From G020348385 sp964538085 (lineage in GTDB: Bacteria > Acidobacteriota > Aminicenantia > Aminicenantales > Aminicenantaceae): a stretch of 64,000 nucleotides of DNA. The notes beneath the pieces are model-generated. The model made no database searches and was not told where the DNA came from. It saw only the letters and a list, made by a program, of their open reading frames with translations. Position 1 is the stretch's first letter; every line of letters begins with the position of its first letter. The translations under genes and the position numbers were made by a program. The stretch is taken from positions 46,211 to 110,210 of the forward strand of contig CAZIDF010000011.1 of NCBI GenBank assembly GCA_964538085.1, written 5' to 3'. Shown here piece by piece: positions 8,749 through 16,851 of this stretch.

Positions 8749-9492
8749 CTAAATGTATTGCCCTCCGTCGACTTTGATCACCTCCCCGGTGATGTGCCGT
8801 GCTTTTTCGCTGCATAAAAATGTGACAAGATAAGCAACTTCCTCCGGCGTACCGAGAGCATTGAACACCGTTTCCGCTTGTGATCTCTGCTTGAAATCCT
8901 CAGGCATGGATTTGATCATCTCCGTCTCGATCAAGCCTGGGGCGACGGCATTGACATTGACTCTAAATTTCCCCAGTTCCTTGGCCACAGTTTTGGTCAA
9001 CGCTATCGTTCCGCCTTTAGCGGCGGTGTAATTGGACTGGCCAAACCTCCCCCTCATAGCATTGATGGAGGTGATGTTCACGATTTTTCCGGATTGCTGT
9101 TCCTTGAACACAGGGGAAGCAGCCCGGATGAAGTTGAACGTGCCTTTCAGGTCGACATCGATAACCTTATCCCATTGTTCCTCGGTCATTTTCCAAACAA
9201 CCCCATCCCAGTTCATGCCTGCGTTATTGACCAAAATATCGAGACGCCCGAATTCCTCCAGGATATCTTTCACCAAAGTCTGTGCCGCCTCGAATTGGGA
9301 AACATCGATTTTATACGCTTTGGATTTGCGGCCCAGGCCTTCTATCTTTTCCACAATGGCTTTGGCTTCGGCCTCATGGCTGCGGTAAGTCAGAACCACG
9401 TCCGCTCCATTCTCAGCCAGATCCAGAGAGATTGCCGTCCCGATGCCCATGCTTCCGCCTGTGACAAGAGCGACTTTTCCTTCAAGGTACAT
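8749..9492 (-). CDS. Short-chain dehydrogenase/reductase (FabG/PhaB-like)
   Basis: A 247-residue classical SDR. The cofactor motif TGGSMGIG occupies residues 11-18, NNAG sits at 89-92, and the catalytic Ser142, Tyr155 and Lys159 are all present. The C-terminal ITGEVIKVDGG is typical of FabG/PhaB 3-oxoacyl-ACP or -CoA reductases. Neighbouring BamA upstream and a thiolase downstream suggest that it oxidises a 3-hydroxyacyl-CoA, for example 3-hydroxypimelyl-CoA, before thiolysis. This is an inference; the sequence alone cannot separate CoA from ACP substrates. Confidence 0.85.
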   Translation of the reverse strand: MYLEGKVALVTGGSMGIGTAISLDLAENGADVVLTYRSHEAEAKAIVEKIEGLGRKSKAYKIDVSQFEAAQTLVKDILEEFGRLDILVNNAGMNWDGVVWKMTEEQWDKVIDVDLKGTFNFIRAASPVFKEQQSGKIVNITSINAMRGRFGQSNYTAAKGGTIALTKTVAKELGKFRVNVNAVAPGLIETEMIKSMPEDFKQRSQAETVFNALGTPEEVAYLVTFLCSEKARHITGEVIKVDGGQYI

Positions 9493-9527
9493 TTTTCTCC
9501 TCCTTCTAATATTTACTTTTGTTCTCT

Positions 9528-10658
9528 CTATTCCTTTGGTTTGGGCATGACCGATTCGATGAAAGACTCATCGATCGTCTTTCCCTCTGCGATAAGCTGC
9601 CTGTACTTGACAAAGTCGATCACATCTTGGCCCGTGATTTTTTTCGAGTTGAAGGCCTTGAAACCCATGAACGCCTCGGTCATCATGTTCACGGCCAGCC
9701 AGTGCCGGTTGTAATTTTTCGCCATGTCCCAGAAGAACTTTTTCTTTGCCCGGACACTGTCCAGGGATTTGATCAAGCACCCCGGGAAAAGATTGGTGAA
9801 CTTCCAAACCACATCAAACACGGCTTTATCCAACAGTTCAAAATCGATTGTGGCCGTTTTGAGAAATTCCCGGGCTTTCTTCCCTTCCTCACCCCTTTGA
9901 AATTCCCCGAACACGATCTCCCCATCATCGACATATCTATCGATGATGACGGCAGGATTTTTGATAAACTTATCATCCTGCTTGATCACCGGCGCCACCT
10001 GGCTGATCAATCCCAGCCTTTTCATCTTGTACGCACTCCAGAGTTCACAGGACACACAATTCCAGATCGCATCTTCGATGCTCAAAAACCATGGGAGGAA
10101 ATCGGAGGACCCACCATCCGGAGCAGAGCCATGGCGGGGACCCGCCTGCCCAAAAATGGCCGTATCGGCGGAAAGGGCGATGTCGCAAGCCATACCGATC
10201 TCCTGTCCTCCGGCGATCCTCATTCCGTTCACACGGCACAACGTGGGCTTTTTGCACATCAGGATAGAGTCAACCATTCCGTTGAACAACTCCATGTATT
10301 CGCCATACTCATTGGGTTTTCCGGAATAATATTCGGCATACTCCTTTGTGTTGCCTCCTGTGCAAAAGGCTCTATCGCCCACTCCGGTAAAAACCACGGC
10401 AACAACACTTCTGTCCAAAGAAGCATTCTGGAAACCGGCGATCACTCCTTTGACCATCTCTGTTGTGTAGGAATTGTACTGAGCAGGGTTGTTCAAGGTG
10501 ATCCATGCAGCATACAGCCCTTCCACTTTCTTCCCTGAAGGATCCAGGATCGGCCTCTTCTCATACATCGTGCACGGGGGTTCTGTCCCCCAGTGGTCCT
10601 CACCCCAAAGCAAATGATTTTTAATTTCATTATCCTTATTTAGCCAGTCAAGACTCAT
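9528..10658 (-). CDS. bamA: 6-oxocyclohex-1-ene-1-carbonyl-CoA hydrolase (ring-opening)
   Basis: A 376-residue crotonase-superfamily protein that I recognise as BamA/Oah. This enzyme hydrolyses the alicyclic 6-oxo-enoyl-CoA to 3-hydroxypimelyl-CoA and is widely used as a marker for anaerobic aromatic degradation. Diagnostic stretches include NSYTTEMVKGVIAGFQ, FCTGGNTKEYAEYYSG, VNGM.IAGGQEIGMACD and FGQAGPRHGSAPDGGSSDF. The length equals the family's, clearly longer than the usual 260-residue crotonases. The ATG at 10658 has a strong GGGAGGAGG site, which lies just inside the end of dispersed repeat copy A. It anchors the interpretation of the whole cluster. Confidence 0.95.
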   Translation of the reverse strand: MSLDWLNKDNEIKNHLLWGEDHWGTEPPCTMYEKRPILDPSGKKVEGLYAAWITLNNPAQYNSYTTEMVKGVIAGFQNASLDRSVVAVVFTGVGDRAFCTGGNTKEYAEYYSGKPNEYGEYMELFNGMVDSILMCKKPTLCRVNGMRIAGGQEIGMACDIALSADTAIFGQAGPRHGSAPDGGSSDFLPWFLSIEDAIWNCVSCELWSAYKMKRLGLISQVAPVIKQDDKFIKNPAVIIDRYVDDGEIVFGEFQRGEEGKKAREFLKTATIDFELLDKAVFDVVWKFTNLFPGCLIKSLDSVRAKKKFFWDMAKNYNRHWLAVNMMTEAFMGFKAFNSKKITGQDVIDFVKYRQLIAEGKTIDESFIESVMPKPKE

Positions 10659-10676
10659 ATGATCCTCCTCCCATGG

Positions 10677-10887
10677 CCTGAATTATTTATAAAAACTGCC
10701 GATGCCATCATTTCTTCTTAAGAAAATATTTTCAAGCACTTTTATCTTATGCATGGGCAGTTTTTACCCTTCGGGCAAGCCAATCTCACTACACCGGCTG
10801 CGTTGCAACCCATTCGCGGTATTCAAATACAGCTTCATGGGCCACGGCCTTGCCGCTGCAGCAATCTTGCCACGTAAATTATCCAGG
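10677..10887 (+). repeat. Dispersed structured intergenic repeat, copy A
   Basis: A 211-bp element between bamA and the symporter gene. Its ends are inverted copies (CCTGAATTATTTATAAA left; CGTAAATTATCCAGG right). Inside, stem 1 pairs 10691-10705 with 10751-10766 (AAAAACTGCC against GGCAGTTTTT), followed by the conserved ACCCTTCGGGC. A second hairpin domain has the tip GTAT-TCAA-ATAC (10819-10830) flanked by CCCAT/ATGGG. Copies B, C and D share the ends and the 3' half but have different stem-1 sequences. It holds no plausible gene. Confidence 0.8.
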
Positions 10888-10943
10888 CAGCATTTATTTC
10901 TTATATTGTTCAAAATGAATACTACTTTTCGCTTCCCGAAGTG

Positions 10944-12359
10944 TCAAGCCGAAGGCGCTTTAATTCTTCTTTTATCGAATACGGCCACAAGAAAAAAGGT
11001 GATAAGGCTGACTATCCAGCAAAAATAGATGGGATGGGGCAGGCTCAGCCGGGTAAAAAAGGCAGGAACGGCAGGAAACACAAGCCACACAGCCAAGGCC
11101 ATCATGGCCACGAGCAAAGTCCACACCGCATGGGACCGCCTGCAGATCTTTGGCCAAAAAAGTGTCGCCAGCGTGACCAATGTGTATGCCGTAGTCAAGG
11201 TGAGCCCGATAAGCAAAGTCTGGAGGATGCCAGACACCGAAATAGCGAGAAGGTAGGTGAAAAGGCTCAAGACCAGGATGGAAATGCGGGAAACTATCCT
11301 TTCTCCCTTTTCCCCCAGGTCGGGAATCCAAAACCTTTTGATCAAGTCACCTACGACCAAGGTCGCGCTCCCGACCAGAAGAGCGGATGCCGTGGAGACA
11401 TCGGCAGCCCAAAGCCCCGCCAGCACGACACCGGCCACGATCGGGCTAAGACTGAGAACTGTCCTCGGCAGTGCTTCGGTAGGAATGATCCCAGGATGAA
11501 GCACTGTGGCAGCCATGCCGATCAGGGCGCTGATAAAGCCGACAGGAAGAATCACCAATCCGCCCAGAATGAAGCCTTTCCGCGCCGATAAAGAATCCTT
11601 AGCCGCAAAGCTGATCTGAACCACGGATTGCACAGAAAACGTCATGGTACACATCACGAAAAACCAGGCCAAGACAAGGCTCCAGCCGAGAGATCCCAAG
11701 TCAAAGCCTGGATAGCCGGCTGGAAACTTCAGGACCAGCTCCCCCAATCCTCCCACTTTTCCGATGGCCAGCACTGCCCCTAGCAGAACACCCGTGTAGA
11801 TAAATATCACGTTGATGATGTTTGTCAGTCCAGCCGCCCAGAATCCCCCGATCAGAGTGATGCCGACAAACACGACGGCTGTCACGAACATGCCTGACTG
11901 GAAGGAAAAGACTTCCGGAAGAAGAGAGGACAGAATGGCTCCCCCTGCCACGTACTGGAGAGACGTGATAACGATCTGAAGCAGGAGCTGTCCGATGACG
12001 CCAATAACACGCCCTGCGGTGTTGTAATGCCTCTCGAAAAGTTCAGGGATGGTCATGACTTCCATCTTCCGGTAGCGCTGGGCTGCTATAAGACCGACCA
12101 GTATCGCGCCGGCTGCCCATGCAGCATTGTACCAACCGGCAGCAAGGCCTGAGTTGTAGGCCCTCTCAGCCACGCCGATGGTGGATGCTCCCCCTATAGC
12201 CAGGCCAGTCAAAAGCGGAGCAACGACCCAATAGGGCAATCCTCGGCCAGCCAAGAGATAGGAGATCATTCCCCCACGGCTCAAGCGCCGCGTGCTCCAA
12301 GTGATCAAAAACAGAAGGAAAATATAAAGGATGACAATGAAAAAAGGAATCCAGTTCAT
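10944..12359 (-). CDS. Sodium/solute symporter (SSS family)
   Basis: About 471 residues with some 12-13 hydrophobic segments. The family signature is seen in LTGLAIGGASTIGVAERAY (TM2 region) and VVLAGLWAADVSTASALL. SSS members carry organic acids, amino acids or sugars with Na+. It is translationally coupled to the acyl-CoA synthetase: its ATG at 12359 overlaps that gene's TGA. Uptake of benzoate or a related aromatic or carboxylic acid, activated at once by the synthetase, is the likely role by context. The exact substrate cannot be read from sequence. The GTG one codon earlier is an alternative start. Confidence 0.85.
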   Translation of the reverse strand: MNWIPFFIVILYIFLLFLITWSTRRLSRGGMISYLLAGRGLPYWVVAPLLTGLAIGGASTIGVAERAYNSGLAAGWYNAAWAAGAILVGLIAAQRYRKMEVMTIPELFERHYNTAGRVIGVIGQLLLQIVITSLQYVAGGAILSSLLPEVFSFQSGMFVTAVVFVGITLIGGFWAAGLTNIINVIFIYTGVLLGAVLAIGKVGGLGELVLKFPAGYPGFDLGSLGWSLVLAWFFVMCTMTFSVQSVVQISFAAKDSLSARKGFILGGLVILPVGFISALIGMAATVLHPGIIPTEALPRTVLSLSPIVAGVVLAGLWAADVSTASALLVGSATLVVGDLIKRFWIPDLGEKGERIVSRISILVLSLFTYLLAISVSGILQTLLIGLTLTTAYTLVTLATLFWPKICRRSHAVWTLLVAMMALAVWLVFPAVPAFFTRLSLPHPIYFCWIVSLITFFLVAVFDKRRIKAPSA

Positions 12360-14437
12360 CACACGGTTTTTATTCGCGCGTCCACAACCACCGCCCCTTT
12401 TCCCATATCGAAAACAAGCACGGGATTGAGATCCATCTCGTCGATCTTGGGAAAATCAGAAGCAAGATTGGACAGACGCTGCAGGATATCAGCAAGACAA
12501 TCTACATCCGCTGGTTTCTCTCCCCGGATTCCTGCCAAAACCGGATACCCCTTGATCGATCGAATCATTCCCCTGGCATCCTCCTGGGAAAGAGGAGCCA
12601 GCCGGAATTGAACGTCTTTGAGAGTTTCGACAAAGATACCTCCAAGCCCGAACATTACAGTAGGCTGAAGGCCCTCGTTCCCTTTGATGCCCAAAATCAC
12701 TTCCTTTCCTCCTTCCAGATACTCCTGGAGAATGAATGATGGTTTCATCTTTGCAAACTTTCGGGACATTTTTCCGAACGCCACTTTGAGCGCTTTTTCA
12801 TCTTTAAGATCGAGCGCCACTCCACCCGCTTCTGTTTTGTGGACGATATCTTCCGCATCCACCTTCAACACCAAAGGATAGCCGATCTTTGCCGCGGTTT
12901 TGAGCAAGTCTTCTCTTTTCTTGATCAGGACCGTCTTCACCGCAGGGATACCATAGGAATCGAGAATGGCGAACACATCCTGCTGGGGAAGAAATGCGCC
13001 TTTCTTTTTGGTGCGTTTGAGTATTTGGGTAACCTGGGCCTTTTTGGGTTTGTATCTTTTGTAAGTCGGCACTTTCCTGACCTGGATTTTGCCATAATCT
13101 GTCATGGAGGAAAGAACCCTTGCCGCCGTTTCAGCGTAATCATACACAGGTATCCCGCTCGCCCTGATCAGCCGGATGACTTCTTGCCATTTTTCGATGG
13201 TGATCACCTGGCAGACAATGGGTTTTTTCGACGTCTTCCCGATCTCCCCGAGTTTCCGGGCGATCCCTTCACAATCGACAAATGGGGCAGTGACAAAAAC
13301 CAGCAAAAGGGAATCGATATTTGGGTCTTTGAGAAGAGCCGTGACGGTTCCGCCATACTGTTCCGGTCCTGCAGTGGCCACAACATCCACAGGATTGGAA
13401 ACGATCGCTTCTTGAAACACAAGCTTTTTCAAATTATTTTTCGTTTTGGGACTCAACCGGGCTAGCCTGAGTCCGGAAGCCATGCATTCATCCACAGCGA
13501 TGATCCCCGGGCCTCCGGTGTTCGTCACGATACACACCCTTTTGCCTGTGGGAATCGGCTGGGAAGAGAAGGCAATGGCCGCGTCGATCATATCCTGTTG
13601 GGAATGGAAGCGGAGCACACCTGCTTTTTCGAAGATCACATCCGCTATGGTTTCCTGCTCGATCAAAGAGCCGGTATGGGACGCTACGGCTTTGGTTCCC
13701 TCCGACGTTTTCCCGGTCTTCAAGGCAAGGATAGGTTTTTTCTGGGTGACCCGGCTGGCCACCTCAAGAAATCCAGCCGGATCCTTGAAGGTTTCGATAT
13801 GGACCATGATCGCTTTGGTCTCATCGTCCTGTCCATAATAGTCGATGATCTCATTCATGCTCACATCGGCTTCGTTTCCGAAACTGGAGTACATCCTGAT
13901 TCCTTTACCGATCCGGTACAGGTGCAGCTTCAAGGTCTCGCCCACTCCTCCACTCTGAGCAACGATGGAGATATTGCCCGGAAACATCGGCACAAAGGTG
14001 AAGTTGGCATAAACGGAAATCGCTGGGTCTGAATTCTGGATGCCCTGGGAGTTAGGGCCGTAAATCCTCATCCCGTATTTGTGGGCGATCTTCACGATCT
14101 GGCGTTCCAGTTGCCGTCCCTCCTCCCCGACTTCTTTGAATCCTGCCGTGTGCACGATGGCGAACTTGACACCTTTTTTGCCGCAATCTTCCAAAACATA
14201 CGGGACGAGGGTGTTTTTGATCGAAATGTTCACCAGGTCGACTTCATCCGGCACTTCGGATACGGATGGATAAGCCCGGAAGCTTTTGATGGATTTCGAT
14301 TTGGGATTTATCGGATAGATAGGCCCTCTGAAATTGTGGTCCAGCAGATTTTGCATCACGATATGACCGATGCTGAAAGGATTGTTGGAGGCCCCGACTA
14401 TCGCCACAGATCTAGGTCTAAATAAGGCATCAAGCAT
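12359..14437 (-). CDS. ADP-forming acyl-CoA synthetase (fused alpha-beta)
   Basis: A 692-residue NDP-forming acyl-CoA synthetase. The order is CoA-binding Rossmann domain (about 1-125, IVGASNNPFSIGHIV), succinyl-CoA-ligase-like domains with the phosphorylated histidine in SHTGSL (about residue 250), then a C-terminal ATP-grasp (about 470-690, with PLVLKVDAEDIVHKTEAGGV). It makes an acyl-CoA from acid, CoA and ATP with ADP as product, or runs in reverse to conserve energy. Its place between the ring-reductase activator and the symporter suggests activation of an aromatic or dicarboxylic acid. No AMP-forming benzoate-CoA ligase is seen in the window, so this is the only candidate activating enzyme here. 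Acetate-forming energy conservation is the alternative. Confidence 0.88.
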   Translation of the reverse strand: MLDALFRPRSVAIVGASNNPFSIGHIVMQNLLDHNFRGPIYPINPKSKSIKSFRAYPSVSEVPDEVDLVNISIKNTLVPYVLEDCGKKGVKFAIVHTAGFKEVGEEGRQLERQIVKIAHKYGMRIYGPNSQGIQNSDPAISVYANFTFVPMFPGNISIVAQSGGVGETLKLHLYRIGKGIRMYSSFGNEADVSMNEIIDYYGQDDETKAIMVHIETFKDPAGFLEVASRVTQKKPILALKTGKTSEGTKAVASHTGSLIEQETIADVIFEKAGVLRFHSQQDMIDAAIAFSSQPIPTGKRVCIVTNTGGPGIIAVDECMASGLRLARLSPKTKNNLKKLVFQEAIVSNPVDVVATAGPEQYGGTVTALLKDPNIDSLLLVFVTAPFVDCEGIARKLGEIGKTSKKPIVCQVITIEKWQEVIRLIRASGIPVYDYAETAARVLSSMTDYGKIQVRKVPTYKRYKPKKAQVTQILKRTKKKGAFLPQQDVFAILDSYGIPAVKTVLIKKREDLLKTAAKIGYPLVLKVDAEDIVHKTEAGGVALDLKDEKALKVAFGKMSRKFAKMKPSFILQEYLEGGKEVILGIKGNEGLQPTVMFGLGGIFVETLKDVQFRLAPLSQEDARGMIRSIKGYPVLAGIRGEKPADVDCLADILQRLSNLASDFPKIDEMDLNPVLVFDMGKGAVVVDARIKTV

Positions 14438-14438
14438 A

Positions 14439-15215
14439 TTATCCTCCTTTTGTCTCCAGGGCGAACAAAGCTGCCCCGAGAGCGCCGATCAATTGAGGGA
14501 AGGGGGGTACAAAGATGTCATTGCTGATTTTTTTCTCGAACATCTTCACAAAATAAGGATTGTGAGCCACCACTCCCCCGCTCATCACGATGTTCCCCTC
14601 GAGCGGGTCCATTTCCAGCGCCCTTTTAATAACAGAATCAAAAATGCCCTTGATGATATCCTCCACACGGACATTTTGGCGGATCTTTGTCAGAATCTCC
14701 GTTGCCGTGAACACCGTGCAGTAGCTTCCGATGGCGACCTCTTTTGTCGCTTTTTCTGCAAGCCCGTTTAGTCTTTCGATCTTGATCTTGAGGCGATTGG
14801 AGATTTCTTCGAGAAATGCACCCGTCCCTGCGGCACATTTACGGTTCATCTTAAAACCAGTGCGTTTGCCTGTTCGATCGATCTTTATGATCTTGGAGTC
14901 CTGTCCTCCGATGTCGATCAATGTGTGTTCCTTCTGAAAAAAGTGATAACTTCCTTTGGCGTGGCAGCTTATTTCTGTCCTTGTAAAATCAGCGAAGGGA
15001 ACGTTCCTTCTTCCATATCCGGTGCTGACCACCAATTTATGATCTAGATTCGCTAATTTCAATCCAGCCGAAGCCTTTCGGAGAGCGCCTTTTGCGGCTG
15101 CGCCAAAATCTGCACCGGAATGGATGACGGAGTGACCTTTTATTTTGGCATTTTCGTCCAGAATGATAGCTTTGGTTGTGGAGGCGCCGACATCGATCCC
15201 AACAAAATATTCCAT
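14439..15215 (-). CDS. BadF/BcrA/HgdC-type ATPase activator of a CoA-ester reductase
   Basis: A 258-residue ASKHA ATPase that drives low-potential electrons into 2-hydroxyacyl-CoA dehydratase or benzoyl-CoA reductase-type enzymes. The phosphate loop is GIDVGASTTK (6-15). The two cysteines that ligate the bridging [4Fe-4S] cluster are C127 (KCAAGTG) and C166 (CTVF). The length matches HgdC and BcrD, not the larger BcrA. The operon has one such ATPase, so the activator is probably a homodimer as in HgdC, unlike the BcrA-BcrD pair. The ATG at 15215 lacks a Shine-Dalgarno sequence: the terminal repeat of element B begins about five bases upstream. One base separates it from the synthetase gene downstream. 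Confidence 0.9.
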   Translation of the reverse strand: MEYFVGIDVGASTTKAIILDENAKIKGHSVIHSGADFGAAAKGALRKASAGLKLANLDHKLVVSTGYGRRNVPFADFTRTEISCHAKGSYHFFQKEHTLIDIGGQDSKIIKIDRTGKRTGFKMNRKCAAGTGAFLEEISNRLKIKIERLNGLAEKATKEVAIGSYCTVFTATEILTKIRQNVRVEDIIKGIFDSVIKRALEMDPLEGNIVMSGGVVAHNPYFVKMFEKKISNDIFVPPFPQLIGALGAALFALETKGG

Positions 15216-15219
15216 CAAT

Positions 15220-15473
15220 ATGAATTATTCATAAAAACTGCCGCCAACCCACTCCCACCCAGACAATAAGGTATCTATACATCCAATATATTATCCTTAT
15301 ATTGCTGCAAATGACAACAAAAACATTATTATGCTTCCTTAGATGTTAGGGTGGGGTGGGTCGGCGACTTCATCGTAGCCCGTTCGCAGTAGTTCACTAC
15401 ACCTTCACGGGCCACTTCTTTGCCTCCTTAATTACTAGGGCGGGGTGGAGGGCCTTGGCTCGTGAATAATCCA
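15220..15473 (+). repeat. Dispersed structured intergenic repeat, copy B (G-rich variant)
   Basis: Copy B lies between the reductase subunit gene and its activator gene. The left end TGAATTATTCATAAAAACTG and right end CTCGTGAATAATCCA match the family. Stem 1 here is GCCAACCCACTCCCACCC (15243-15260) against a GGTGGGGTGGGTCGGC arm (15350-15365), unlike other copies. The second domain reads CCCGT/ACGGG where the others read CCCAT/ATGGG, a compensatory A-T to G-C change. It has an extra G-rich insert, AGGGCGGGGTGGAGGG (15437-15452). No gene is seen in this 286-bp spacer. Confidence 0.78.
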
Positions 15474-15504
15474 TCTAGGCCAAGTTCTCTAGTGAATAAA
15501 TAGT

Positions 15505-16749
15505 CTACTTGCTAGCTAGTTGTTCGATAAAAGCTTCGATGTTGGTTTTGGCCTGTTCTTCCGAATAACAGCGCAGGTCGTTTAGGTCGCCGTTTATGGT
15601 CAATGCAGGAATCCCAAGTTTTTTCTCCAGCCTTTCGGGCATACCATACCGGTTGTTGGAATTATTGGGACAGGTTTTGGAATCATGGAAGAGAATTCCA
15701 TTTATGTCGTACATGTCGACCATTTTTTCGATGTAAGACTCCTTGAAACTCTCATCCCTCACGATAAAAATCTCTGTGTAGGCTTTTGCCATGCTCATAA
15801 AAGGATCGGCGGGATCGAAGGAATCGAATATCCAGCTGTTGCAATAGGTGGATGCGATCACAGCTGTATTCAAGCTGATAAAAAATTCTGCCAGGTCCCT
15901 GAGTTTTCCCCAGATGGGCATTCCTTCCCAGTAAAGCCGGAAATCTTCATCCTGGACTGCTCCTTCATTCTGGGCCACCCGTTCCTCCAATTCCTGAAGG
16001 AGCACCCTGTAATACTCCAAGGCCGTTTCCGTTCCTCTGAGCACAACAGCAGGCGCCATGTGGATGGTCTCATCGAAAAAACTGATCGGGGCAGGCTTTG
16101 TTTTGTTCGTTTCCAAAACCTTTTTCCACAATTGCGTGCAATCATAGGACAGACCGAGAACATGCCGGAATTTATCCATGTCGAACTTGTTCCCCCCGAC
16201 CTCCTCCAACCGGGGGATCAGGTCCATGATCTGCTTTGCGATGCTCGCAAGATGATCCTCGGTTATTCCGCCTATGTTCCTGTAGGTCGAGATGCCCAGC
16301 GCAGGCACATTCAATTCTTTAGAATACCAGGAAAACCAATCCTGAACGTCCCGGCACTGGTTGGTGTTGTAGACCATAACGTCTGGCAGAGGGATTCCTT
16401 CTATCCCCTCGTATGCCCGGGTGAGCGGCGTCTCTTTTTTGATGAATGCCCCGACATCGGAGGTCAGATAGGAACAGATATCCGGCGAATAGCCGATGGC
16501 ATTGGCCACCGGGATATAGTTGGAAGCCTGCCGTGTAGCCCCCAGCATAGCGCCATGGTTTTCCGGATAATACACAAGAAATCCCAGGCTGAGCAAAAGC
16601 TCCGCAGGCCCGACGCTGGTGCACCAAGCAATCTTTGGCGAACCTTTTTTCATCGCATGATCCATCTCATAAAAATAATCGGCCATGATTTTTCTCATAT
16701 GTCCTGCAGCCTGAATTTTTTTGATGGTCGGTTTTTTCTCGTCGCTCAT
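15505..16749 (-). CDS. Benzoyl-CoA reductase/2-hydroxyacyl-CoA dehydratase-type subunit (BcrC/HgdB family)
   Basis: A 414-residue protein of the HGD-D family, which reduces aromatic or hydroxyacyl-CoA esters with electrons fed by an ATP-driven activator. Of seven cysteines, C92 (DICSYLTSD), C132 (NQCRDVQDW) and C360 (DSKTCPN) align by eye with the three cluster ligands of BcrC-type proteins; C43 lies near the N-terminal substrate region. With BamA, a dienoyl-CoA hydratase and a 6-hydroxyenoyl-CoA dehydrogenase in the same cluster, a ring-reducing role is the best guess. Known class I benzoyl-CoA reductases have two different subunits of this family (BcrB and BcrC), but only one is present here. 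A homodimer, a partner elsewhere, or a double-cubane-type reductase are alternatives. SD AGGAGG precedes the ATG. Confidence 0.85.
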   Translation of the reverse strand: MSDEKKPTIKKIQAAGHMRKIMADYFYEMDHAMKKGSPKIAWCTSVGPAELLLSLGFLVYYPENHGAMLGATRQASNYIPVANAIGYSPDICSYLTSDVGAFIKKETPLTRAYEGIEGIPLPDVMVYNTNQCRDVQDWFSWYSKELNVPALGISTYRNIGGITEDHLASIAKQIMDLIPRLEEVGGNKFDMDKFRHVLGLSYDCTQLWKKVLETNKTKPAPISFFDETIHMAPAVVLRGTETALEYYRVLLQELEERVAQNEGAVQDEDFRLYWEGMPIWGKLRDLAEFFISLNTAVIASTYCNSWIFDSFDPADPFMSMAKAYTEIFIVRDESFKESYIEKMVDMYDINGILFHDSKTCPNNSNNRYGMPERLEKKLGIPALTINGDLNDLRCYSEEQAKTNIEAFIEQLASK

Positions 16750-16812
16750 TTCTTCCTCCTAAAAAAAAGGAACGGCTCTATTTTTTCATTTACTAGGTGG
16801 TGGGAGCATATC

Positions 16813-16851
16813 AAAATATCAGCATTGTCCATCCAAGTCAAGAAACTTGAC
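16813..16851 (-). promoter_or_regulatory. Promoter with overlapping operator palindrome for the leftward aromatic operon
   Basis: Reading leftward, TTGACT (16841-16836) and TATTTT (16818-16813) are separated by 17 bp, about 65 bp before the reductase-subunit ATG. A perfect inverted repeat GTCAAG-AAA-CTTGAC (16837-16851) overlaps the -35 box, as expected of a repressor site. The promoter lies at the very end of the upstream dehydrogenase gene, so the operon can be transcribed separately from it. A second CTTG/CAAG-type inverted repeat overlaps the rightward promoter at 18016. Confidence 0.5.

Noticed and set aside
9519..10538. A 339-codon plus-strand open frame
   Set aside because: It is fully antisense to bamA.
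10677..10887. Repeat copies as integron attC sites
   Set aside because: attC sites also covary, but there are no GTTRRRY/RYYYAAC core sites, no integrase and no cassette array; the copies are dispersed among housekeeping and catabolic operons.
10941..11591. A 216-codon plus-strand frame rich in Gln, Arg and Pro
   Set aside because: It is antisense to the symporter; its composition is that of a hydrophobic gene read backwards.
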